64,000 nt of DNA. Origin: JADJNW01 sp964549655. Lineage in GTDB: Bacteria; Bacteroidota; Bacteroidia; Chitinophagales; Saprospiraceae. A program made the translations under genes and the position numbers. Positions 34,837 through 43,594 of the stretch are shown here, piece after piece. Numbering within the stretch: the first letter of the stretch is position 1; each line of letters begins with the position of its first letter. Under the pieces are notes generated by a model. The model saw nothing but the letters and a program-made list of their open reading frames with translations. It searched no databases and had not been told where the DNA came from. The stretch spans positions 1 through 64,000 of the forward strand of contig CAZJXN010000005.1 in the NCBI GenBank assembly GCA_964549655.1, given 5' to 3'.

Positions 34837-37671
34837 ATGGTTTCAAAGCGGACTACAATCTTCTTTCTTTTAATTTTAACCATCACGCTACTGCCCTTAC
34901 CCGCGCAAGATTCCTTAAAAAATTGGGAAGAAAAAATTGCTGCGTTTGAAACCAACTCCAACATTGATAGTCTCGCCTATTACTACCAAAAAAAAGCCAA
35001 TTATTACAAAAAAGCCGACAATCTTGCCGCTTGGGTTTACTGTTATTGGGATTGGCAAGAAGCTGAGTTTGACAATTCTCAACAAGCGTTGGCAATATTA
35101 GACATTGCATTGCAAAAAACTTGGCGTAAATCTAAAACCACTGCCGAATCGGAAGCAATACTTTGGGTACAAGTCAATCGAGGCTACCATTTATTTCAAT
35201 TGAGTAGAATTGCTGCTGCTGTAAAAGCCTATGAAGAAGGGCTAAAATTATATCAGCAATATAAATTTACCAATTTTGAGTCGCTTGACTATCTCTATCT
35301 GCCATTAGGCGCACATTATACCCGCTTGGGTGACAATGAAAAAGCCCGTGCGCTCTACGAAAACGCAATTCAAACGCATCCGAACGGCGTTCAAGATAGC
35401 GCGTTGGCGGGATTATACAATAATTTGGGACTCACTTATTGGAATGAAGGCAACCAACAAAATGCGATTACCACTTTTCAAAAAGGATTAGCTTGTCAGG
35501 GCATTCTACCGATTAAATTGGGCTTGTTGAAACTCTCTTTGGCACAAAGTTATCTTGGAACGAGGCAAATCAATAAAGCGGCACACTTTGTAGAAGAAGC
35601 TATTGCCATTTTGGATTCAATCAAAACCACTTCGCCTAATGAGGAAGGCATTTTTGATTATTTGTCTGGTGCTTATTTGGTCAAAGCCAAGTTGTTAGGC
35701 ATAAAAAGAGAAAATACCGCTGCGCTTTCTGATTTACAAAAGGCACTGGCTTACGGCAAAATTGGTCGGGGTACATCGCTGCACCGTGATATTGCCAAGA
35801 TTCAAGTTGAGATTGGCAAATGTTATCTTCAGGCAGGCAATTTAAATCAAGCGATAGCCGCTTTTAACGCCGCATTAGGCAGTCTGATTCCCAGATTTTC
35901 ATCAAGTGATATCAATGCTTTGCCCAAGCCTGACCAGCTTTATGAAGAAAACACGATTTATGAAGCCCTCGAAGGAAAAGCGGACGTGCTGTCTGCATTG
36001 TATCAACAAAACAAAGACCTAAAATCTTTGCAGTTAGCGTTGGAATGCCATCAATTAGCCGGGCAAACGGAATTGTTACTGCGCCGTTTATTGCAATACG
36101 AATCTTCTAAAATAACACTCCTTTCCCAAAGTAGGCAGCGCGTGGAAAAAGTAATTGAGATAGCACATGAGCTATTTGTGGCAACCAGTGATTCCTATTT
36201 TTTGTATAAAGCTTGGACTTGTGCGGAGCAAGCTAAATCTACAATTCTACTGGAAGCTGTACAGCGTAACCGATTCAAAGATTTACTGACTTCTGATGAT
36301 TCTCTACTCATTCAAGAACGAAATATCCGACAACAAACTGCCTATTTTGAACGACTTTTATTATTAGAACCAAACTCTTTACAGCGACCAATCTGGCAAC
36401 AACAACGCGCCGAACTCGTGCAACAATTAGCCGAAACGGAACAACAATTACAACAACAATACCCTGCATGGGCAACGCTACGGCGTCAAGCGGAAAGTTT
36501 TACAGCAACTTCTATTCAATTGCTCCGCCAAACTTTACCCAATCATGCCGTTGTAGAATATTTTATCGGAGAAAAGCACATTGAAGTATTTGGACAATCT
36601 TCTAAAGGAAAAGTCGTCTGGAAAAGAATAGAACAACCCGATTCTGTAGCAACTAAAACCAAAAACTTACTATTGCTTTTACAATCTCGTTCCGCCATGC
36701 AATCGCCTAATGAATATCGTAAATTGGCTTATGAAATCTATCAATCTGTACTACAACCTGCACTAAATAATTTAGATACAAATACTAAAAATATTCTAAT
36801 CGTGCCTGACGCTTGGCTGGCTTTCTTGCCGTTTGAAGCATTGTACAATGAGGCTGCACCGGAAGTAGGGTGGGAACGTGCACCTTTTTTACTGCGGCAT
36901 TGTGGAATTCATTACGCTTTTTCATTGGCAGTGTTGGAAAGCCAGCGTCAGATATCCACAAAAGCAAAGTATAATGTATTGCAAATAGCTCCACGTTTTA
37001 TTGCAAAACAGCGTGGATTGTCTCCACTATTGCACAGTCAGGAAGAAACGCCCGTCAAGCAAGCGTGCCAGAGCCAACAGTATTTTGATAGACAAGCCAA
37101 TTTTGAGCAACTAAAGCAAACCGCTGCTAACTATCGCATTCTACACCTTTCTACCCACGCTGGAGTGGATTCAAACGGAGGCTTGCCGCGTGTGGAATTG
37201 TATGACCGCCCTGCCTATCTGCCCGACATCTATGCGTTACCTTTGCAAGCCGACTTAGTAGTATTAAGCGCCTGTCAAACTGGGTTGGGGCAATTTCACA
37301 AAGGGGAGGGTGTGATGAGCCTGTCGCGCGCTTTCACGTATGCTGGAGTAAAAGGACTTGTATCCAGTTTATGGATAATTAATGAAGCAGCTACTGCCAA
37401 TATCTTTTATCGGATGTACGGCTACCTGCAAGCCGGTGTCACTAAGCCAACCGCCTTACGCAATGCTAAAATAGCCTACTTGGACGATGCGAACGTACCC
37501 GCTTTTCAAAAATCACCTTATTATTGGTCAGGATTGGTTTATCTTGGAGATGAGCGTGCTGTTAAGTGGAAAAATTGTGCTTCTTATAAACGGGTGCTTG
37601 TGTTAATTCTATTAGGAATAATAAGTGTTGCTGTAGTATTTGTAAAATGGAGAAAAAGCCCATCTTTTTAA
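34837..37671 (+). CDS. Exported TPR-CHAT caspase-like protease, C-terminally anchored
   Basis: 944 residues. Signal peptide 1-23 (LPAQ). TPR helices run from about residue 40 to 430 (YLPLGAHYTRLGDNEKARALY, LYNNLGLTYWNEGNQQNAITT). The CHAT domain at about 590-905 is a clan CD cysteine peptidase: His774 in LHLSTHAGVD and Cys813 in VVLSACQTGLG form the dyad, followed by GVMSLSRAFTYAGVKGLVSS. A transmembrane helix near 918-937 (VLVLILLGIISVAVVF) and a basic tail fix it in the inner membrane with the protease outside the cytoplasm. Both catalytic residues are intact. CHAT proteases elsewhere act on partner proteins; the substrate here is unknown. Confidence 0.87.
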   Translation: MVSKRTTIFFLLILTITLLPLPAQDSLKNWEEKIAAFETNSNIDSLAYYYQKKANYYKKADNLAAWVYCYWDWQEAEFDNSQQALAILDIALQKTWRKSKTTAESEAILWVQVNRGYHLFQLSRIAAAVKAYEEGLKLYQQYKFTNFESLDYLYLPLGAHYTRLGDNEKARALYENAIQTHPNGVQDSALAGLYNNLGLTYWNEGNQQNAITTFQKGLACQGILPIKLGLLKLSLAQSYLGTRQINKAAHFVEEAIAILDSIKTTSPNEEGIFDYLSGAYLVKAKLLGIKRENTAALSDLQKALAYGKIGRGTSLHRDIAKIQVEIGKCYLQAGNLNQAIAAFNAALGSLIPRFSSSDINALPKPDQLYEENTIYEALEGKADVLSALYQQNKDLKSLQLALECHQLAGQTELLLRRLLQYESSKITLLSQSRQRVEKVIEIAHELFVATSDSYFLYKAWTCAEQAKSTILLEAVQRNRFKDLLTSDDSLLIQERNIRQQTAYFERLLLLEPNSLQRPIWQQQRAELVQQLAETEQQLQQQYPAWATLRRQAESFTATSIQLLRQTLPNHAVVEYFIGEKHIEVFGQSSKGKVVWKRIEQPDSVATKTKNLLLLLQSRSAMQSPNEYRKLAYEIYQSVLQPALNNLDTNTKNILIVPDAWLAFLPFEALYNEAAPEVGWERAPFLLRHCGIHYAFSLAVLESQRQISTKAKYNVLQIAPRFIAKQRGLSPLLHSQEETPVKQACQSQQYFDRQANFEQLKQTAANYRILHLSTHAGVDSNGGLPRVELYDRPAYLPDIYALPLQADLVVLSACQTGLGQFHKGEGVMSLSRAFTYAGVKGLVSSLWIINEAATANIFYRMYGYLQAGVTKPTALRNAKIAYLDDANVPAFQKSPYYWSGLVYLGDERAVKWKNCASYKRVLVLILLGIISVAVVFVKWRKSPSF

Positions 37672-37692
37672 ATAGCAGATGGGCTCCTGTTT
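37657..37692. terminator. Bidirectional terminator after CHAT gene
   Basis: AGCCCATCT (37657-37665) pairs perfectly with AGATGGGCT (37677-37685). CCTGTTTTT follows on the plus strand and AAAAA precedes on the left for the minus strand. The CHAT stop codon is in the loop, and the convergent small gene ends 10 bases downstream. Confidence 0.8.
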
Positions 37693-37695
37693 TTC

Positions 37696-38064
37696 CTATT
37701 TAGTTTTAACCACGCGAGGGGTATCATTTACTTCAAAACCCCACTCGCCCAACTTTTTAGGTGTTTTGCTGAAGACGGCTTTAAGGAGGTCACGACTACT
37801 GCGTACCAATCCGGTTACATCTCCCATAAGGCGGTCTCGCTCGCGGTAGGCTTGCTCTGCTCGGCGCGTGTACTCTTCTGCTTCATCGTGCTTGGCGGAA
37901 GCAAGTGGCAGGTTGGGTCCATGGTCGTTCCAATTGTAATCAGAGAGGCTGTTAAGCGGGCTTTTAGTACCGTCCGCTAAATGCTTGTTGTAAATGAGCG
38001 TTCCCAGCTTGAGCAATTCCCCAATGTTGGTCGGTACGACAATGCGAATAGAAATGGTTTTCAT
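37696..38064 (-). CDS. Small conserved-looking hypothetical protein
   Basis: 122 residues, no signal peptide or membrane helix. N-terminal beta-like ISIRIVVPTNIGELLKLG, central SLSDYNWNDHGPNLPLASAK, a charged helix EAEEYTRRAEQAYRERDRLM, and an end GLVRSSRDLLKAVFSKTPKK followed by GEWGFEV. I recognise the pattern as recurring in Bacteroidota but know no function. A 549-base non-coding stretch with 42-bp tandem repeats follows its 5' side. Convergent with the CHAT gene and probably not part of that operon. Confidence 0.7.
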   Translation of the reverse strand: MKTISIRIVVPTNIGELLKLGTLIYNKHLADGTKSPLNSLSDYNWNDHGPNLPLASAKHDEAEEYTRRAEQAYRERDRLMGDVTGLVRSSRDLLKAVFSKTPKKLGEWGFEVNDTPRVVKTK

Positions 38065-38613
38065 AGAAAGTGTAAATTAGTTATAAAATAGAATTAAAAA
38101 TCACACTTTTAGTGTGTTTACTTGTGGGCTCTATGCTACCTTTTTCCTTTGTGTTTTGCTATTTGGGCGGAGTGCTGTTTGGATTGGATAGTATTACTTA
38201 AACTAATGTAGCGGTAAAAATACATAACAAAGCTTAATTACACAATATATATAAAGATTTTTTTAAAAACAATATCTTGAAATATGATAAAAAGCAATCA
38301 GAATGCTATGAAAGGGTCCTAGAATGTTCAAAATGGGTAATTGATTGTTAGAATAGGGTCTTAGAGACTTTGAAACGGGTATTTTATTATTCCAATGGGG
38401 TCTTAGAACACTTTAATATCCTTTTGGATGCTTCTAAGAGGGTCTTAGAAGCATCCAAAAGGATATTTTATCATTTTAAGAGGGGCTTAGAACGTTCTAA
38501 GCGGGTAATTTATCGTTCGGATTGGCTTTCTGATGCTTTTGATAGGCTATTTATTATTTTCCCTACCTTTTCTACATTTGTACAGGCTACTTCATTGTAC
38601 ATCTTTAATAAAT
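38065..38613. other. Long non-coding region with tandem repeats
   Basis: The 549-base gap between two minus-strand genes has an AT-rich part (38065-38312), probably the promoter region of the small gene, and the 42-bp repeats at 38313-38564. A 97-codon reading frame at 38370-38663 spans the repeats but overlaps the next gene's 3' end and has no start-site support. Confidence 0.55.
38313..38564. repeat. 21/42-bp tandem repeat array
   Basis: Five head-to-tail units of exactly 42 bases begin at 38313, 38355, 38397, 38439 and 38481, with a degenerate sixth at 38523. Each is two 21-base halves: (A/G)GGGTCTTAGAA... and GGGTAATTTATnnTT.... Conserved GGGTCTTAGAA and TTTTA/TTCnAA blocks sit between variable positions. 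Read on the plus strand this gives 7-residue repeats such as RVLEASK, RIFYHFK, RGLERSK, RVIYRSD, so it could be either a DNA element or a degenerate coding repeat. Confidence 0.85.
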
Positions 38614-41073
38614 CTACTTCACCACCGGCAGCGCGATATACGAAGCCGAGCCGCTATTTCTAAAAATGCGATGCTCCGCTTTTTGATAATCAGCAGCTTT
38701 GGCTAAAAAGATGTTTGGCACGTATTTCTGCGGGTTGCGGTCAATGAGCGGAAACCAGGTGCTTTGCACTTGCACCATGATTTTATGTCCTTTTTTGAAT
38801 ACATGGTCGGATTCTAATAAATTGACGACGTACGCGTTGACTTCATTCGATTTGACTGGCTCTGGTTTTTCAAAACTTTTGCGAAAACGACCGCGCAGCA
38901 CATCAGCAGTAACAATCTGTTGGTAGCCACTCATTTCAAAATCTTTTTCGTAATCATTGGGGTATACATCTATCAATTTCACGATCCAATCTGCATCAGA
39001 AGCACTGGTGGAAGCGAACAGATGCGCCAATACCTTTCCGGAAATCGTCATATCTTCTTGCAAAACCGTCGTTTCCCAACTCAATACATCGGAGCGATTA
39101 TGCACAAAACGCTGGTCTTCCGTCATCCAAGTGAACCAACGCGAGCCACGCCCGTAAGTCTGCTCGATGGGGCGCGGACGATACGGCACGGGATGCGCGG
39201 GGTCGGAAATGTAGCTGTCGTAAGCAGTTGTCGCAGGGGCAGTTGGTTTATCAAAAGACAATTTCCCATTGGCATGGAAGTATAAATTTTGCTGCGCGGC
39301 TTGCTTCGGAGTCCACGAGTCGTAGTTTTTCCATTGGTTGGAGCCAGTTTGGAACGTAATCGCTTCCGCAAACTTACCATCGCCTTTGCCTTTCAGGTGA
39401 TATTGAAACCAAGTCAGTTGAATGTTTTCGCGGAAGGTTTTTGCTGTGGCAGTATCAAATTGCAAATTGCCCAAACTACTCCCGTCACTTCTTGCCCAGC
39501 CGCCGTGATTCCAAGGTCCAATGACGATGTGGTTCAACTTATTCTTATCTTTCTTTTCCAACAAATCATACATGAAGAGTGGCCCTGCAAAATCTTCTTG
39601 GTCAAACCAACCTGCTACGTGCTGCGTCGGTACGGTCAGTTCCCGATTTTCAAAACGATACAATAACGATTGGCGTTTCCAAAAATCATCATAGTTCGGA
39701 TGGTTTACAAAATTATCCCAAGACGGAATCTTGTGGTGAAAATATTTATCATTTACATTCGACAAAGGACCGAGTTTCAAATACCAATCATAATTATCGT
39801 AGGTGTCAAACGGAAACAGCGTATCCGTCTTACCCGCTTCTTCCATGAAGGCATAATCAAATCCATAGCTCAGGCGGAACGCGCCATTGTGGTGCATATC
39901 GTCGTTGATGAACCAATCGGCGGGCGTGGCTTGCTCCGATGCTGCTTTAAGTGCCGAATGTGGGTCAATCAATGCCATCATCGTCGTCCAGCCGCTATAC
40001 GAAATCCCAAAAATCCCGGCTCTGCCATTATTATTGCCTATATTTTTCAACAGCCAGTCAATCGTATCATACGTGTCGGTACTTTCATCTGTCCCTTTGG
40101 CATCTTTGGGGTCGTGCGTCATGCGCAGCATTTCAAATTTGCCTTCCGAATCATACCGCCCGCGAATATCCTGTTCTACAAAAATAAAACCTTCTGTGGC
40201 AAGCTCTGAATTGGTGAACTCCGGCGAAGGTCTTTCAGAAACTCCGTAAGGCGTACGCATCAGCAGGAAAGGCAGCGGCTCCGCGCGGTCACGTGGGACA
40301 TAAATGACCGTATTTAATTTGATCCCGTCGCGCATCGAAATTTGCACCGTTTTCTTTTCATAATTTAAAACCGCAGGCAGCCTACCCAAAGTCTCAAACG
40401 ACATATCCATCGGCTCGTACGACTTCCAGCCATTAAAATTATAATGCCACCATTCGGAAGGTTCTACTGTAAAACCGTGCTTCGTCATGACAGACTTCAA
40501 TAGCTCTCTATTCTTTAGCACGGCAGGGTCTGGCACGGGCGCGTCCGCCCACGATTCCTTGATGGCGCTATCATAAGGCGTTGGCATTGTCAATTCATTC
40601 CCTGTTTTCAAATCTACCAGCGTCAAATCCAGCGCACAGCCGCGATTGTGTTTTGAACCTGTCCATGGCGATGCCACATACGTAGAATCCGGAAAACTTT
40701 CATAGAATTGCACCGTGACGGCATACGGGCGATACCCATCATAAATCTTCACGCCCAGCCCTTGCGCATTTAGTTCGGTTTGTATTTTTTGTAAGGCTCG
40801 CACCACCGGAAGCCGGGCAAATGCTTTGGCTTCTTGATAAAATACTTTGTGTAGGAAGTTATTTTCTGTCGCGTAGCGAATATCGAGTGCCGCATTGGGG
40901 ATATGCTTTCTGATTTCTACGAGTGCCTTGTTACTATCGGTTTGCACTTGCGCCACATATGCCCATACGTCGCTCACTACCGCGAGCGGGTAGCCGTATT
41001 TATTGTTTTCTTGGGCGAAGAGGAATTGGAGCGGCAGGATAATGGCTAAGAGAAAGAAAAGTTGGGTTCTCAT
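38614..41073 (-). CDS. VanX-type dipeptidase fused to CocE/NonD hydrolase
   Basis: 819-residue exported enzyme; signal peptide 1-20 (QFLFAQ). Residues 45-215 are a D-Ala-D-Ala dipeptidase: zinc ligands H142 and D149 in SKHNRGCALD, and E207 with H210 in EWWH, the same spacing as VanX. Residues 240-819 are an alpha/beta hydrolase of the CocE/NonD (X-Pro dipeptidyl-peptidase S15) family: catalytic Ser358 in GISYSGW, Asp in WDNFVNHPNY/GWFDQED, and His in NHGGW; a C-terminal jelly-roll domain follows. Both active sites are intact. A periplasmic enzyme that cuts D,D-dipeptides and esters or peptides is the simple reading. Confidence 0.9.
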   Translation of the reverse strand: MRTQLFFLLAIILPLQFLFAQENNKYGYPLAVVSDVWAYVAQVQTDSNKALVEIRKHIPNAALDIRYATENNFLHKVFYQEAKAFARLPVVRALQKIQTELNAQGLGVKIYDGYRPYAVTVQFYESFPDSTYVASPWTGSKHNRGCALDLTLVDLKTGNELTMPTPYDSAIKESWADAPVPDPAVLKNRELLKSVMTKHGFTVEPSEWWHYNFNGWKSYEPMDMSFETLGRLPAVLNYEKKTVQISMRDGIKLNTVIYVPRDRAEPLPFLLMRTPYGVSERPSPEFTNSELATEGFIFVEQDIRGRYDSEGKFEMLRMTHDPKDAKGTDESTDTYDTIDWLLKNIGNNNGRAGIFGISYSGWTTMMALIDPHSALKAASEQATPADWFINDDMHHNGAFRLSYGFDYAFMEEAGKTDTLFPFDTYDNYDWYLKLGPLSNVNDKYFHHKIPSWDNFVNHPNYDDFWKRQSLLYRFENRELTVPTQHVAGWFDQEDFAGPLFMYDLLEKKDKNKLNHIVIGPWNHGGWARSDGSSLGNLQFDTATAKTFRENIQLTWFQYHLKGKGDGKFAEAITFQTGSNQWKNYDSWTPKQAAQQNLYFHANGKLSFDKPTAPATTAYDSYISDPAHPVPYRPRPIEQTYGRGSRWFTWMTEDQRFVHNRSDVLSWETTVLQEDMTISGKVLAHLFASTSASDADWIVKLIDVYPNDYEKDFEMSGYQQIVTADVLRGRFRKSFEKPEPVKSNEVNAYVVNLLESDHVFKKGHKIMVQVQSTWFPLIDRNPQKYVPNIFLAKAADYQKAEHRIFRNSGSASYIALPVVK

Positions 41074-41190
41074 GTCTGTGTTTTAGGTGTTTGCAATGGT
41101 AATGATAGTAGATGCAAGATAGAATTTGTCGCGGAGATTTTATCCGTTCTTGTATAATGGAATGCGAATGGCGAGCTAACGATTGGACAT

Positions 41191-41862
41191 CTATTTAAAG
41201 TCATCACAAAAGGCGAGTTCTATCTTTTTTCGAATATTTTCATGGAATTCTGCTATTGCTTTGCCATGTAATGTTGGATATAATATTTTGTCTCGAAATG
41301 CGGAGTTGCTTCGGTAAATTGTTTTGTGCTCAATTCTGGTGAAGCCTTCAGCAGTGGAGGTAAATGTCAAGAGTTGTGTGCCAATAGAAGCTCCTTTTTC
41401 TAAATAGCAGATTTTTATAAATTTTCCCGTTTCATTTACTTCCATGATTTCGTGCGACACGGCTACATTTATCAACCCACCCAATAATCTTAAATTCATG
41501 AAAAGTAATTGTCCAGCCGCTAAACCGCTAAAATCATCTTCGAGATAGGTAATTTTACCCTGCTGACGGTCATATTGACAACCAAAAGTGACCATTTTTC
41601 CCTTCCACGTTTCGCTCGGAGCGATAGTGGTATAGGTTTTCCAGACGATTGTACTATCTTTTTTAACTAAAAAGGCTTTAAAATGCGCCCGATAGGGGAG
41701 GGGGTTTTCTTTTTGATAGCAAATCGCTTTCAATTTTGCAAAGGCTTCTACTGTAAATAACTGCTCGGATTGTAATAAGGATTTTACTTTTTTTTGTGGA
41801 ATTTTTTCAAAATCAACGAAACCCTTGGAATTAGACTGATTATCTGATGTTGGAATATTCAT
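41191..41862 (-). CDS. Hypothetical protein, possible SRPBCC-like fold
   Basis: 223 residues with no signal or membrane segment. The order of beta-rich segments, SLLQSEQLFTVEAFAKLKAI, FKAFLVKKDSTIVWKTYTT, FIKICYLEKGASIGTQLL, EGFTRIEHKTIYRSNSA, and a C-terminal helix (LHGKAIAEFHENIRKKIEL), suggests an SRPBCC/START-like ligand-binding fold or the related DUF1990 type; this is weak. The start at 41862 is preceded by AT-rich DNA. Separated by 178 bases from the divergent cyclase gene. No function is proposed. Confidence 0.55.
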   Translation of the reverse strand: MNIPTSDNQSNSKGFVDFEKIPQKKVKSLLQSEQLFTVEAFAKLKAICYQKENPLPYRAHFKAFLVKKDSTIVWKTYTTIAPSETWKGKMVTFGCQYDRQQGKITYLEDDFSGLAAGQLLFMNLRLLGGLINVAVSHEIMEVNETGKFIKICYLEKGASIGTQLLTFTSTAEGFTRIEHKTIYRSNSAFRDKILYPTLHGKAIAEFHENIRKKIELAFCDDFK

Positions 41863-42040
41863 AAAAATAAAATAAAGAATTTTTTTGTAATAATTAATTC
41901 AAAGTTAATAATTTTCATTGAAAGACAAGAGATTTTTAGTAAGTAGATTGATGTTAATTTGGAAGGGTTTTCTCCATTTTCGAACCAAGTATCGTTTTTT
42001 TGCGTATTTCTCCCTAAATTAGCGCATCAATTTAACCCAA

Positions 42041-43585
42041 ATGATGTTATCGAATAAAATTTTATATTATATTTTTCTAATTGGATGTTTTGTTATCGGC
42101 TATCAAAATGCCTTTAGCCAAAATAGTTCGAGTGATAACAACTTGATAAAAAATTGGCAATTATTTCACAATCAAGGTGATTATGATGAAGCCATTGCAC
42201 AGGCAAAGCGGGTTTATCTATTGGGGGAATCTATGCAAAATAAGGAAATAATGGCCCTTGCCCGAAATTGGGAAGGACAGTCTTTACTCAAAAAAACCAA
42301 GCGGGCGGCTGCCAATCGGAAAAGTGCAGAAAAAGTATTTAAAGAAAGTCTGAATTTGTCCATTGCAATTGATAACAAAGCCTTGCAAATGAATAACTTA
42401 AAGCAACTTCTTTCAATTGCAGCATTAGAAAAAAATACAGCGGCATCTGATATTTACAATCGGCAAATTAATGAAATAGAACAACAAATTGCAACCCGTG
42501 AATCCAATCGGAACTTAACAGAAAAAGTGGAGCGATTGGATAGTGAAGTAACATTACTCGGCAGTACAAAGGTAAGCCTGGAACAAAAAATAGCGGCTCT
42601 TGGTGCAGCCCAAATGCGAGCAGAATTGATGTTGTCTATGCAAAAAAATTACTTGGATTCTTTGCAATTGGTGCGGATGCAAGAAACATTTGAATCAGAA
42701 AAAAAGGAGATGGCACTGAAAGAACAAGCGACCCAATTGGAATTGCAGCAAAGCCAAATTCAATTGCAACAAAACCAGATCCGGCTCCAATCCAGTCAGC
42801 GTAATTTTTTCATCGCTATTGCCGCTATTCTTACCTTATTTGCTATCGGTGCTTACATTCGTTTTAATGAAACTAAAAAATATAATAATGTTTTAAACAC
42901 TAAAAATGAAGCTTTAATAGAAGAGCAGCAGCGGTCAGAGTTATTATTATTAAATATTCTGCCCGATATGATTGCCAAGGAATTAAAGGCAAACGGTATT
43001 ACAAAAGCTCGGCGGTATGAGCAAGCGACTGTGATGTTTACTGATTTTAAAGATTTTAGCAGAATTGCCAAGTTGATGCCGCCCGAACAATTAGTGGCAG
43101 ATTTGGATACTTATTTTAAAGCATTTGATGAAATTGTAAGTAAATATAAAATTGAAAAAATTAAAACAATCGGCGATGCGTATATGTGCGTAGGCGGCTT
43201 GCCGGATGTGGAAGGGAGCCAGCCGAAGGATGTAGTCTTCGCAGCCCTTGAAATACAAACGCTGCTCAAAAATTTCAAAGTTGAACGGGAAAAAATTGGC
43301 AAACCTTTCTTTGAAGCCCGCATTGGCATTCACTCTGGACCGTTGGTGGCTGGGGTGGTTGGTTCTACGAAGTTTGCGTATGACATTTGGGGCGATACCG
43401 TGAATATTGCTGCAAGATTGGAATCCAAAGGAGAGTCGTGGCGCGTGAATATTTCTACCACCACTTATGAATTAGTCAAACATGATTTTGACTGCGAACC
43501 GCGCGGACTCATTCCTATTAAAAATGGAAATGACATTGCCATGTATTTTGTAAATGCACCGGTTCATTCTATGATGGCTATATAG
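42041..43585 (+). CDS. Class III adenylate cyclase with N-terminal TPR and coiled coil
   Basis: 514 residues. A signal anchor (about residues 7-27) leads to TPR-like helices (NWQLFHNQGDYDEAIAQAKR), then a Gln-rich coiled coil (QLELQQSQIQLQQNQIRLQ), a second membrane helix near 250-268, and the catalytic domain at about 325-514. Catalytic metal residues are D335 (VMFTDF) and D379 (GDAYMCVGG); the adenine/phosphate residues IKTIGDAYM and AYDIWGDTVNIAARLES fit an ATP, not GTP, cyclase. The sensor part would be outside the cytoplasm and the output inside. It makes cAMP; the Crp-type protein at 26129 is not an obvious partner. Either of two adjacent ATGs could be the start. Confidence 0.88.
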   Translation: MMLSNKILYYIFLIGCFVIGYQNAFSQNSSSDNNLIKNWQLFHNQGDYDEAIAQAKRVYLLGESMQNKEIMALARNWEGQSLLKKTKRAAANRKSAEKVFKESLNLSIAIDNKALQMNNLKQLLSIAALEKNTAASDIYNRQINEIEQQIATRESNRNLTEKVERLDSEVTLLGSTKVSLEQKIAALGAAQMRAELMLSMQKNYLDSLQLVRMQETFESEKKEMALKEQATQLELQQSQIQLQQNQIRLQSSQRNFFIAIAAILTLFAIGAYIRFNETKKYNNVLNTKNEALIEEQQRSELLLLNILPDMIAKELKANGITKARRYEQATVMFTDFKDFSRIAKLMPPEQLVADLDTYFKAFDEIVSKYKIEKIKTIGDAYMCVGGLPDVEGSQPKDVVFAALEIQTLLKNFKVEREKIGKPFFEARIGIHSGPLVAGVVGSTKFAYDIWGDTVNIAARLESKGESWRVNISTTTYELVKHDFDCEPRGLIPIKNGNDIAMYFVNAPVHSMMAI

Positions 43586-43594
43586 TATTATTTC

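Noticed and set aside
38313..38564. Possible CRISPR array
   Set aside because: Units are contiguous without unique spacers, and no cas genes are nearby.
38370..38663. 97-codon plus-strand reading frame across the 42-bp repeats
   Set aside because: It overlaps the end of the VanX-CocE gene, has no ribosome site or homologue I know, and its repeats follow from DNA repeats of length divisible by three.
39289..40249. Several plus-strand frames opposite the VanX-CocE gene
   Set aside because: Antisense shadows of a gene with intact catalytic motifs in both domains.
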